Shown here piece after piece: positions 1 to 7,475 of a DNA stretch of 64,000 bases (position 1 is its first letter; each line of letters begins with the position of its first letter). Source of the stretch: Alphaproteobacteria bacterium (GTDB lineage Bacteria > Pseudomonadota > Alphaproteobacteria > UBA6615); contig JBDXCV010000003.1 in the NCBI GenBank assembly GCA_039980135.1, positions 124,001 through 188,000 of the forward strand. Reading direction: 5' to 3'. The notes under the pieces are model-generated. The model was not told the origin of the DNA. It worked only from the letters and a program-made list of their open reading frames with translations, and did not search any database. The position numbers were made by a program, and so were the translations under genes.

Positions 1-931
1 CCGGGCGGTCATAGACAATCGCCTCAATGAAGTAGTCCGTCTCCGCCTTCATCGGGCCGGCGAAAACATGATCGACGGGCTCACCGGGCATGGTCGACAT
101 CGGATACTGGATGCCGTCCTTGACCGTGTTGAACTGTACTTCCTTGTGGGTGTCGTCGATGGTCAGCGCGCCATCCGTGCCGACGACCTCAATCCAGCAC
201 TGGGAATAGTTCTTGTAGCCCAGCGGCAGGATCCAGCCGGCACCGACCGTGATGGTGGTGCCGTCGTCCATGGTCACCATGATCCATTGATGGTCGGGCG
301 TGTCGCTGTTCTTGCTGAACAGCTTGCCGGACTGCTGCGAGTACACCCGGACGGGTTTGCGCGGACGCAGGCACCAGAGCAGGAAATCAAGATCATGGGT
401 CGCCTCCATGGCGGCCGGTGACATCTTCGTGCGTCCGGTGATCTTGTCACCCAGCTCGCGGGTCACGTTGCGGCTGACCAGACAGGTCACCGGCTCGCCG
501 ATCGATCCGTCTTTCAGCGCCTTGTGAACATAGGCGAATTTCGGCTTGAAGCGCTGGGAGTAACCAACCGACAGCTTCAGGTTCTTCTTCTCGGCCAGGC
601 TGATGACCTCATCGGCCTCTTCCATGGTCGAGGATATGGGCTTCTCGACGAAGACATGCTTTCCGGCCAGGAGCGAATCCCGGATCATCGGATAGTGGGT
701 TGTTTCCGGCGTCGCCGAGATGAAGATGGCATCCACCGAATCCTTCGCCAGGATCTGATGATAATCATCGGTCGTCGATGTCGGATTGGTCTCACCCGCA
801 ACGACCGCGAGCCGTTCGCCGTCAATCTCGGCCAAGTGTAGTTCGTTCACATGGGGGTTGATCGCGCATGCATTTGCACGAATACCACCGCACCAGCCCG
901 GGCCGATTACGCCCACATTAATCTGTTTCAT
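1..931 (-). CDS. Gfo/Idh/MocA-family oxidoreductase, C-terminus cut by window edge
   Basis: NAD(P)-dependent dehydrogenase of the Gfo/Idh/MocA family, usually acting on sugars, inositols or their acids in the cytoplasm. The reading frame starts at the ATG at 931-929 and stays open to the window edge, giving 310 visible codons with no stop. The N-terminus is a Rossmann fold (VGVIGPGWCG, a slightly atypical glycine motif). The family signature EKP follows in VFVEKPISS, where the lysine is the usual catalytic or cofactor-contacting residue. The C-terminal part has the alpha/beta substrate domain pattern (ATHDLDFLLW, then a beta-rich stretch). The substrate cannot be told from sequence. A perfect 14-bp palindrome lies 55 bases upstream of the start and may be its operator. 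Confidence 0.88.
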   Translation of the reverse strand, partial: MKQINVGVIGPGWCGGIRANACAINPHVNELHLAEIDGERLAVVAGETNPTSTTDDYHQILAKDSVDAIFISATPETTHYPMIRDSLLAGKHVFVEKPISSTMEEADEVISLAEKKNLKLSVGYSQRFKPKFAYVHKALKDGSIGEPVTCLVSRNVTRELGDKITGRTKMSPAAMEATHDLDFLLWCLRPRKPVRVYSQQSGKLFSKNSDTPDHQWIMVTMDDGTTITVGAGWILPLGYKNYSQCWIEVVGTDGALTIDDTHKEVQFNTVKDGIQYPMSTMPGEPVDHVFAGPMKAETDYFIEAIVYDRP

Positions 932-985
932 GTTTCATCCCTGATACGCAGTGACCGGGGCACCGAGAACATAATTTGGGACCCA

Positions 986-999
986 GTCTTATATAAGAC
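986..999. promoter_or_regulatory. Perfect 14-bp palindrome upstream of the oxidoreductase
   Basis: GTCTTATATAAGAC reads identically on both strands. It lies between the divergently placed end of the sensor kinase and the start of the oxidoreductase, 55 bases upstream of that start. The AT core with outer GTC/GAC arms resembles operators of dimeric regulators such as GntR/FadR-type sugar-acid repressors; that family assignment is inference. No regulator gene is visible next to it in the window. Confidence 0.5.
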
Positions 1000-1082
1000 A
1001 ACGGCACAGTAGCCGCGCGACCGAAAATACACAAGTTGGCAAACAAGATGATAGGGCGAATTTCGCGCGGACCGTCCGGTCT

Positions 1083-2834
1083 CTAGGCGGCGGCAGGAAA
1101 CTCGACCACGAACCGGGCACCGGTGACCGGCCCGTCCGGGCGCCGGAGATTCTCGGCCCAGACCCGTCCGCCGGCCGCCTCTACGATCTGGCGTGAGATC
1201 GACAGGCCCAGGCCCGAATGGGTGCCGAATTTCTGGCTTTCCCCATCGGGACCCTCGGTCGGCCGGTCGGAATAGAACCTCTTGAAGATCGATTCCAGGT
1301 TCGCCTCGGGAATACCGGGTCCCTGGTCATCGACCGTCACCGTGATCAGGTCTCCGCCACGCCGCACGCGCCGGTCCGCCGCGACGATGATCTTGCCGTC
1401 CCGCGGGCTGAAGGATTGTGCGTTGGCAATGATGTTGCGGAATACCTGGCCGAGCCGGTCCTCAAACGCGCAGACCGACAGATCCACCCCCGGCTCGAGA
1501 TCGAGCACGATATCGGCGCTCGATGTTGCCGTCTGGATATCGACGAGCGCCTCCAGCGCCACACGCAAATCGATGATCGTCGGCGGGTCGCGGCTCAGTT
1601 CGGCATCCAGCCGCGAGGCATCCGAAATATCGCTGATTAGCCGGTCGAGGCGCGCGACATCGTCGAGGATGATCGACATCAACTTTTTCTGCTGCTCAGG
1701 GTCCTCGACGCGCGCGACGGTCTCGACGGCGCTGCGCAATGATGTCAGGGGGTTCTTGATCTCATGGGCGACATCGGCAGCGAATCGCTCGATCGCATCC
1801 ATGCGTTGCCAAAGCGCCTCGGTCATGGCCCGCAGGTCGCGGCCCAGGTCTCCGATCTCGTCACGCCGGCTGGCAAAGTCCGGCATGGCCACGTCCCGGC
1901 CCGACCCGCTGCGTACCCGCTGCGCCGCCAGGGCCAGCCGGCGCAACGGTCGGGCAATGGTCGCCGCCAGATACACCGACAGCAGGATCGTGACGGCGAA
2001 TGCAACGCCGAAGACCTGCAGAATATCGATGCGGATCGCGCGCATCGCGCGTTCGATCTCCTCGCTGCCGCGCGACAGCATCAGCGCGCCGACGACCTGA
2101 CGGTACCGCTGGATCGGAACCGATACCGAAATCACCATGCCGCCCGCCTGGTGCCGGCGTACGGCCGCACCTTGAATTCCGGCCAACGCCACGGTCACCT
2201 CGCGATAGTCATTCGCCCGTTGTGGCACCCGCTCCTGATAGACCGGCAGCTCGCCCTGTCCGGGCAACCAGTCCAGGAGTGCCTCGAACCGGTCTTCGGC
2301 CCATAACCATGGGGCGAACCCCTCGGGCGGCGGCAGGGTTTGTACGCGCACCGGGCCGCGCGCGCTGCGCATCGACTGGGTATCGGTGATCATGACACCG
2401 TTGCTGACGAACAACCGGGCGCGGTTTTGCGTTGGCTCGGTCAGGCGACGAAGCATGAGGCTCGCGCGCACCGGGTCGATCTGCTGTCCCACACCGGGTG
2501 CCACGAGCACGGCACCGGCACCGATCGCGCCGGCAAAGACCTCGCCCTGCACCCGCAGGGCCTCGATCTCGGCGTCGATCAGGCTCTCCTGATACTGGTC
2601 GAGGAAAAAGAACCCCCCGACGGGCACGGCAAGCACCAGAAGATTGATGGCCAGAATTCGCCGGGTCAGCGAGGTCGAGGGCCGGCGGCGGCGCAGCCAT
2701 GCCCAGAGGATCCGGACCCTGCCGATCCGTCGCGTACCGTCTTCCGGCTGCCGCCCGCCGGCCGAATCAGCCACGTCATCGGCGCGGCGTCTGGCCCGGA
2801 ACAGCCGGTTTCCGAAGCGGGCATCAAGCGTCAT
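1083..2834 (-). CDS. chvG: ChvG/ExoS-type membrane sensor histidine kinase
   Basis: Sensor kinase partner of the response regulator just upstream. The basic N-terminus leads into a transmembrane helix (RILAINLLVLAVPVGGFFFL). A periplasmic sensor domain, a second membrane helix (about residues 265-290), a HAMP region, a dimerisation/phosphoacceptor box (VAHEIKNPLTSLRS, with H357 counted from this start) and a HATPase domain with N, G1 and G2 boxes (NIIANAQSFS, DDQGPGIP, GTHSGLGLSI) follow. The ATG at 2834 is preferred because a G-rich ribosome site sits 5-9 bases ahead; an in-frame ATG at 2864 has its AGGA directly against the start. In alphaproteobacteria this family controls envelope, acid and exopolysaccharide responses. 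The usual hprK/PTS neighbours are not present. Confidence 0.85.
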   Translation of the reverse strand: MTLDARFGNRLFRARRRADDVADSAGGRQPEDGTRRIGRVRILWAWLRRRRPSTSLTRRILAINLLVLAVPVGGFFFLDQYQESLIDAEIEALRVQGEVFAGAIGAGAVLVAPGVGQQIDPVRASLMLRRLTEPTQNRARLFVSNGVMITDTQSMRSARGPVRVQTLPPPEGFAPWLWAEDRFEALLDWLPGQGELPVYQERVPQRANDYREVTVALAGIQGAAVRRHQAGGMVISVSVPIQRYRQVVGALMLSRGSEEIERAMRAIRIDILQVFGVAFAVTILLSVYLAATIARPLRRLALAAQRVRSGSGRDVAMPDFASRRDEIGDLGRDLRAMTEALWQRMDAIERFAADVAHEIKNPLTSLRSAVETVARVEDPEQQKKLMSIILDDVARLDRLISDISDASRLDAELSRDPPTIIDLRVALEALVDIQTATSSADIVLDLEPGVDLSVCAFEDRLGQVFRNIIANAQSFSPRDGKIIVAADRRVRRGGDLITVTVDDQGPGIPEANLESIFKRFYSDRPTEGPDGESQKFGTHSGLGLSISRQIVEAAGGRVWAENLRRPDGPVTGARFVVEFPAAA

Positions 2835-2937
2835 TCTTTTCCCCGGGTCCCTCGCAGACCCCATTCCTGCATTCGCGGCGGGCGATCACCCGCGGGCGTC
2901 GCCGGACTGCCGCCCCCTACGGTCGGCCGCTCCCGGA

Positions 2938-3633
2938 TTATGCGTCCTTGTAGCGGTACCCGATTCCATACAATGTCTCGATCTGGCCAAACACATTGTC
3001 AACTTGCCGGAACTTCTTGCGCAGCCGCTTGATGTGACTGTCGATCGTGCGGTCATCAACATAGATGTTCTCGCCATACGCGGCGTCCATCAGCTGATCC
3101 CGGCTTTTCACATGACCGGGCCGCTGCGCGAGTGCCTCGAGAATCAGAAACTCGGTAACCGTCAGGGTCACCTCCTGATCGCGCCAGGAACATAAATGGC
3201 GGTTGGGATCCATCACCAGGTCGCCGCGCTCGATCACCGCATCATCGCCTTCGGCAGGGTTTTCACCGACTTCCGAGCGGCGCAGGATCGCGCGGATACG
3301 TTCGATCAGGAGCCGCTGCGAAAAGGGCTTGGTGATGTAGTCGTCCGCACCCATCCGGAGCCCCAGGACCTCGTCGATCTCGTCGTCTTTGGATGTCAGA
3401 AAGATGACCGGCATCCGTGACGATTTGCGCAGCTTGCCGAGCAGTTCCATGCCGTCCATCCGGGGCATCTTGATATCCAGCACCGCCAGATCGACCGGCG
3501 TCTGGGTCAACCCGTTGAGCGCCTCGTCGCCGTCGGCGTAGGTGTTGACGCTGTATCCTTCGGCCTCGAGGGCCATCGAAACCGATGTCAGGATGTTGCG
3601 GTCGTCATCGACCAGCGCGATTGTCTGAGTCAT
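2938..3633 (-). CDS. chvI: ChvI-type OmpR/PhoB-family response regulator
   Basis: Cytoplasmic transcription regulator of 231 residues. The receiver domain has the acidic pair in VDDDRN, the phosphoacceptor D53 in [12 protein letters not shown]80 and the conserved lysine in ITKPFSQR. The C-terminal winged helix contains [12 protein letters not shown] and [16 protein letters not shown], typical of OmpR/PhoB proteins. The start at 3633 is fixed by an AGGGGA ribosome site about 8 bases upstream and by the natural N-terminus [11 protein letters not shown]; the frame continues upstream without support. It is followed by the sensor kinase on the same strand, so the two probably form an operon. Close resemblance to ChvI supports the symbol, but orthology was not tested. 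Confidence 0.88.
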   Translation of the reverse strand: MTQTIALVDDDRNILTSVSMALEAEGYSVNTYADGDEALNGLTQTPVDLAVLDIKMPRMDGMELLGKLRKSSRMPVIFLTSKDDEIDEVLGLRMGADDYITKPFSQRLLIERIRAILRRSEVGENPAEGDDAVIERGDLVMDPNRHLCSWRDQEVTLTVTEFLILEALAQRPGHVKSRDQLMDAAYGENIYVDDRTIDSHIKRLRKKFRQVDNVFGQIETLYGIGYRYKDA

Positions 3634-3872
3634 GTCCGGAATCCCCTTTCGTGTGATCGAAACACGCCGGCGGCGGATATCGCCGTCGTTGGGACACGAT
3701 CGGGGGGCATTATGGCGCATTTGCGGCTTGATTGGGGCGTCATTCGCACGTGTCTGGACCCGATTCCCCGTCCGGTCACCCGCCGGATAACGGAACCGGC
3801 AACGATAAAGTGAGCGGTATGCGACCCGGCGACGCATTGCAAGGTCAGTCACACTCGTCCTAAACCGGCCCC

Positions 3873-4496
3873 ATGAACCGCAAGCTTCCCATCCTCGTCG
3901 TCACCTTCGTGGTAGTCGTCTTCGCGTTCGGCGCCTGGCTCAACCTGCGGGTCGACGAGCCTCCCGAAAGCGCGGCCGTCGGCGGGATGGTCGTCAATGT
4001 CAGCATCGGTGGTCCGTTTGACCTGACCGATCATACCGGTGCGCGGATGAGCGACGACGCCCTTCGGGGCAAGTACGCGCTCATCTATTTTGGCTATACC
4101 TTCTGCCCCGACGTCTGTCCGACCGAACTCGGCGAAATCGCGGTCGCGCTGGACACGCTTGGAGAGGCCGGCGAACAGGTTACGCCTGTGATGATCACCA
4201 TCGACCCGGAACGCGATACGCCGGAAATATTGGCCGAGTATGTGCCTTTGTTTCATGAGCGACTGGTCGGCCTGACGGGCACCGAAGCGGAGATCAAGGA
4301 CGTCGCGGAAAAGTATCGCGTTTTCTACCGGCGCTTCGAGGATCCGAATTTTACTTTCTACCTGATGGACCACACCTCCTTTGTCTATTTCGTCGATCCG
4401 GAGGGTGCTGTTGCTTCAATGTTCCGCTACGGCACGCCACCCGAAGACATGGCGAAAGCCATTCGCCAGCACATGCGCGCCCGCACCGACAGCTAA
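3873..4496 (+). CDS. SCO1/SenC-family copper chaperone
   Basis: Membrane-anchored periplasmic thioredoxin-fold protein that delivers copper to the CuA site of cytochrome c oxidase or keeps its cysteines reduced. One N-terminal transmembrane anchor (residues about 5-22) is followed by the copper-binding set C78, C82 ([10 protein letters not shown]) and H167 (MDHTSF), all intact. Its 207 residues are normal for the family. It is followed after 24 bases by a PCu(A)C copper chaperone on the same strand, the classic partnership for oxidase copper loading. The gene is divergent from the ChvI-type regulator. Confidence 0.93.
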   Translation: MNRKLPILVVTFVVVVFAFGAWLNLRVDEPPESAAVGGMVVNVSIGGPFDLTDHTGARMSDDALRGKYALIYFGYTFCPDVCPTELGEIAVALDTLGEAGEQVTPVMITIDPERDTPEILAEYVPLFHERLVGLTGTEAEIKDVAEKYRVFYRRFEDPNFTFYLMDHTSFVYFVDPEGAVASMFRYGTPPEDMAKAIRQHMRARTDS

Positions 4497-4520
4497 CCCC
4501 AACTTCCACCGGACCCCAGA

Positions 4521-5090
4521 ATGATCACCCGAATCATCCCCGTACTTCTTTCGGTTCTGTTTATCGCTGGCCCGGCAGGGGCCCATGAGGAAAAGTCCGA
4601 GCACCTGACCATCTCACATCCATGGTCACGCGCCACCGCGCCCAGCCAGAAAGTCGGTGCGGTCTTCATGACCATCAAGACCAAAGGAAACAACACCGAC
4701 CGGTTGATCGGCGCCCGGTCGCCGGATGCCGAGACGGTCCAGATTCACAACCACACGATGGTCGACGGCGTCATGCGAATGCGCCCTGTGGATGGGGTTA
4801 CGATCCCCGCCGAGGGTGAAGCGGTGCTCGAACCGGGTGGCTTCCACATCATGCTGATCGGCCTGAAGGCGCCATTGTTCGAGGAAACCGTAATCCCGCT
4901 GACGCTTGAATTCGAGAATGCGGGCAAGGTGGAGATCGAGGCCGTGATCGAGGCCGCGGGGGCACGACAACCTTCGGCTGCAACCAAACCGATGCCGTCA
5001 ACGAATCACGGCGCCGGACATGGCACCCACGGTAAGCCCGCTACGGAAATGCCTGCGGGACACGGCGGACACGGCGGCCAAAACCGGTAA
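4521..5090 (+). CDS. PCu(A)C-type periplasmic copper chaperone
   Basis: Secreted protein with a signal peptide (residues 1-21, cleavage after AGA). The cupredoxin-like DUF461 domain carries the Cu(I) ligands of the family: histidines H76/H78 with methionines M80, M85 and M87, then H109-x-M111 (FHIML). The protein acts with SCO1 in copper delivery to cytochrome oxidase in the periplasm. The C-terminal 40 residues form a His/Gly-rich tail (HGAGHGTHG, GHGGHGG), which probably binds extra metal; such tails occur in part of this family. It is co-transcribed with the upstream SCO1 gene (24-base gap). Confidence 0.92.
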   Translation: MITRIIPVLLSVLFIAGPAGAHEEKSEHLTISHPWSRATAPSQKVGAVFMTIKTKGNNTDRLIGARSPDAETVQIHNHTMVDGVMRMRPVDGVTIPAEGEAVLEPGGFHIMLIGLKAPLFEETVIPLTLEFENAGKVEIEAVIEAAGARQPSAATKPMPSTNHGAGHGTHGKPATEMPAGHGGHGGQNR

Positions 5091-5140
5091 CGGTCATTCC
5101 CACTTGCGACATGATGGCGTTTCGTTAGTCTCCGCGCGCC

Positions 5141-5863
5141 ATGAGCATCGATGATCGAGACAAGCCCAGCGGACCATTGGTCCGGCGCCTGATCCGCACC
5201 AGCCGGTCAGGTGTCCTTGCAACCGTTGACGCGGAAACCGCCGGGACCCCCTATGCCAGCCTGGTCCTGACATCCTGCACGTTGGACGCCAGTCCCCTTC
5301 TGCTGCTCTCGGATCTCGCGCGCCACACGCGGAACATTGTCGCCGATCAGCGGGTATCGCTGATCATCGGCAAACTCGGTCTCGATGCGCTGAGCCAGAC
5401 CCGTGCAACGCTGATCGGGTCTGTCGAAGGCAGCGATGACTCAGACCTGAAAGCGCGGTTCCTGCGCCATCATGCCGGCGCGCGCAGCCAGATGGCATTT
5501 GACGACTTCAGGCTCTACAGAATGCGTCTGGAAAGTGTCCATTTCATTGCCGGTTTCGGGCGCATCGAGACCCTCGACGCCGGGGATGTCGTCCTCCGGG
5601 CACCTGCTGCCGACGCGCTCGCCGCGGCCGAGACAGAGATCATCGAACACATGAACAACGACCATGCCGACGCCGTACACGCCTATGCGAGCATACTGGC
5701 CGACCGGCATGGCATGGGCTGGACGATGACGGGCATCGACCCCGAGGGGATCGACCTTGCACGCAACGACACGGAATCACGGGTCGATTTCGAATCGACT
5801 GTCGATGGCCCGGAAACCGCGCGCGATGAACTGGTCCGGCTGGCCAAGCTGACCCGCACCTAG
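5141..5863 (+). CDS. HugZ-like pyridoxamine-phosphate-oxidase-fold protein with DUF2470 domain
   Basis: Cytoplasmic protein of 240 residues. The N-terminal split-barrel domain (VRRLIRTSRSGVLATV, GTPYASLVLTSCT, LLLSDLARHTRNI) matches flavin/heme-binding PNP-oxidase-like proteins. The C-terminal DUF2470 part contains the EHMNNDHADAVHAYA signature, as in HugZ/HutZ heme oxygenase-like proteins that release iron from heme. Actual heme degradation is not shown by sequence alone, and many alphaproteobacterial members are uncharacterised. It lies 50 bases after the copper chaperone gene and about 100 bases before a Fur-like box, which fits an iron theme. Confidence 0.85.
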   Translation: MSIDDRDKPSGPLVRRLIRTSRSGVLATVDAETAGTPYASLVLTSCTLDASPLLLLSDLARHTRNIVADQRVSLIIGKLGLDALSQTRATLIGSVEGSDDSDLKARFLRHHAGARSQMAFDDFRLYRMRLESVHFIAGFGRIETLDAGDVVLRAPAADALAAAETEIIEHMNNDHADAVHAYASILADRHGMGWTMTGIDPEGIDLARNDTESRVDFESTVDGPETARDELVRLAKLTRT

Positions 5864-5956
5864 ATCCGCGACCGAAGTCCGAACAAACACCCGACCTGCA
5901 CCACCCTGGCGGTCAACGCGGTGATCGTCGTCAGAGACCGACACTAGCAATCATTT

Positions 5957-5990
5957 GTTGATAATGATTATCATTCGCATTATTATCATG
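5957..5990. promoter_or_regulatory. Fur-like iron box
   Basis: From 5960 the DNA reads GATAATGATTATCATTCGC, which matches the 19-base Fur consensus (GATAATGATAATCATTATC) at 16 positions. It contains a perfect inverted repeat AATGAT-T-ATCATT (5963-5975), followed by a second imperfect AT repeat up to about 5989. It lies immediately upstream of, and touching, the likely start (5988) of the unknown gene, so a bound repressor would block transcription or initiation. Which regulator binds (Fur, Mur or Irr type) cannot be told. Confidence 0.7.
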
Positions 5991-6533
5991 ACGCATCCCC
6001 GCCCTCCTGCCACACCCTCGACGAACGACCTGCCGATGAACATGCCCGCCGCATACCCGTCCCGCCCGCCAACGGCCAACGATCTGAACTACATGGAGCG
6101 GCTGGTACTACATGCGCTGCGCCAATGGGTGCAGAACCGCGCACGATGGAGCGAAGTTGTCCTCGAATTCAATCGGGTTTGCGGGCCGCGCACGGCAACC
6201 CGGCTATGCGAGGCGTTGGACAATCTGTTTTGTGACATTGGAATTGAGGCGCGGCGCCATTTACGTCTCTATCCGCCGGTCGGCTGCCATGTCAGCCAGG
6301 ACGAGCTCTGCATCCTGAACCTGCTTGCCGCACACCAGGCGGGCGACGATTCGCATGCGGAGGCCTTGCTGCGATGGCTGGTGCCGGACACTGCGGCCGA
6401 CCGGATCGGACTGATCGCACGAAAGATTGCACGAATCCTTTTCGAGACCGGATACAGCCTGAAACATCGTATGCATGCGGAGCACAACCGGCAGACAGAT
6501 GGGGCCGGCGGCTTGATCCGCATCCTGCATTAG
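5988..6533 (+). CDS. Unknown protein behind a Fur-like box
   Basis: I do not recognise this family. The frame extends upstream to a TTG at 5955, but those codons are the Fur box itself (Leu/Ile/Met-rich nonsense), so the ATG at 5988 or a later methionine is more likely. The first 35 residues are Pro/Thr/Asn-rich and probably disordered. They are followed by a compact, mainly helical domain (NYMERLVLHALRQWV, ATRLCEALDNLFCDI, ELCILNLLAAHQAG, RIGLIARKIARILFETG). No signal peptide or membrane segment is seen. Four cysteines are scattered, without a CxxC pair. Position behind the iron box suggests iron-dependent expression. It is convergent with the cold-shock gene, 6 bases apart. Confidence 0.7.
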   Translation: MTHPRPPATPSTNDLPMNMPAAYPSRPPTANDLNYMERLVLHALRQWVQNRARWSEVVLEFNRVCGPRTATRLCEALDNLFCDIGIEARRHLRLYPPVGCHVSQDELCILNLLAAHQAGDDSHAEALLRWLVPDTAADRIGLIARKIARILFETGYSLKHRMHAEHNRQTDGAGGLIRILH

Positions 6534-6539
6534 ACTGAT

Positions 6540-7067
6540 CTAGCCTTCAGGGTCCTCGGCGGTATCGCCTGCACCGTCGAGCAATTCAACGCTCTGCGCG
6601 AGCGGACCCTTGTCGCCCATCTTGGTGGTAACCCGCACGCGCGAATCCGCTTCAAGCATCCGCAGGCCCGACTGGGCCACCACACGGCCGGAGACGAACA
6701 CATCCTGGCCGTCACCATCCGGCACGACAAAGCCGTAGCCCTTGTTGGCGTCGAAGAACTTCACGACCCCCTCCGTGACAGGCGCGTTCGCATCGACGGT
6801 CTCGGTGGCTTCGCCGGACCCGGCCGTAACACTATGAATGACTGAAACCATGGGTCCGCGCGGTCCTTGCTCGATCTCGCATTCGAGTTCGGCACCATCC
6901 TGCAGGTCCTTCTGACCGGCGGCCTCGAGGACAGAGACATGAATGAAAGCGTCGCCGGTTCCATTCTCCGGCTGAACGAAACCGAACCCCTTGATGGGGT
7001 TAAACCACTTAACGGTCGCGGAAACCCGCTGACCCCCGTTGTCCCCCGATGTTCCTGTATCGGCCAT
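6540..7067 (-). CDS. Twin cold-shock-domain protein
   Basis: Nucleic-acid-binding protein of 175 residues with two cold-shock domains. Domain 1 has VKWFNPIKGFGFVQPE and DAFIHVSVLE; domain 2 has VKFFDANKGYGFVVPD and DVFVSGRVV, in which the second RNP motif is altered (VFVSGR instead of the usual VFVHxS). Such double-CSD proteins are typical of alphaproteobacteria and act as RNA chaperones. The start at 7067 gives a natural N-terminus (MADTGTSG) and has AGGAT 9 bases upstream; the frame is open further upstream without support. The gene reads away from a roughly 400-base AT-rich regulatory region. Confidence 0.88.
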   Translation of the reverse strand: MADTGTSGDNGGQRVSATVKWFNPIKGFGFVQPENGTGDAFIHVSVLEAAGQKDLQDGAELECEIEQGPRGPMVSVIHSVTAGSGEATETVDANAPVTEGVVKFFDANKGYGFVVPDGDGQDVFVSGRVVAQSGLRMLEADSRVRVTTKMGDKGPLAQSVELLDGAGDTAEDPEG

Positions 7068-7475
7068 CGCTGACGGATCCTGACGCACTCGGCGCCGGGG
7101 CAAGCTGAACAACACTGGTACGCACTCTAATCCACGTCGATCACGCCTCGGCACGCGTTAACAGCGAAATAAAAAACAAAAAATCACCTGATTACAGGCA
7201 AACCATAGCACGAGAATCACGGCCCGAAGCCAGCGCGAAATGGCAGCCCCGATGCTGCACTGCGATATCCGGGCGTTGAAACACACATCTCGTGTTTTGT
7301 TGAAGCCACGCAACAATACTTAGTGCATTTTATTCAAAAAGACACAGAACCCTTTGATTCATAATGTTTTATGAATTGACCTTATCCGTTAATCGTTTAT
7401 AAACCTGTTTCATGAAAACTGATTAACGTAGCGTTCACCATGTTCCCGCGAAGTGCTGAGATAGACTAATTACTC
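7068..7475. other. AT-rich divergent intergenic region
   Basis: About 400 bases between the cold-shock gene (minus) and the PAS kinase gene (plus). The half next to the kinase (about 7290-7475) is clearly more AT-rich than the surroundings, contains many TTAA/TTTAT stretches and the inverted repeat at 7357-7376, and must hold promoters for both genes. The long leader on the cold-shock side fits the 5' UTRs common for cold-shock mRNAs, though no specific fold was established. No additional coding sequence is seen. Confidence 0.5.
7357..7376. promoter_or_regulatory. Perfect 8-bp inverted repeat (ATTCATAA-4-TTATGAAT)
   Basis: ATTCATAA (7357-7364), a TGTT spacer and TTATGAAT (7369-7376) form a perfect dyad of 20 bases, about 100 bases upstream of the PAS histidine kinase. 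The AT-only dyad with short spacing looks like a protein-binding operator rather than a terminator, since no GC stem is present. A related dyad with ATTCATG/CATGAAT arms occurs at 63075-63096, upstream of the type I secretion gene. The regulator is unknown. Confidence 0.4.
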
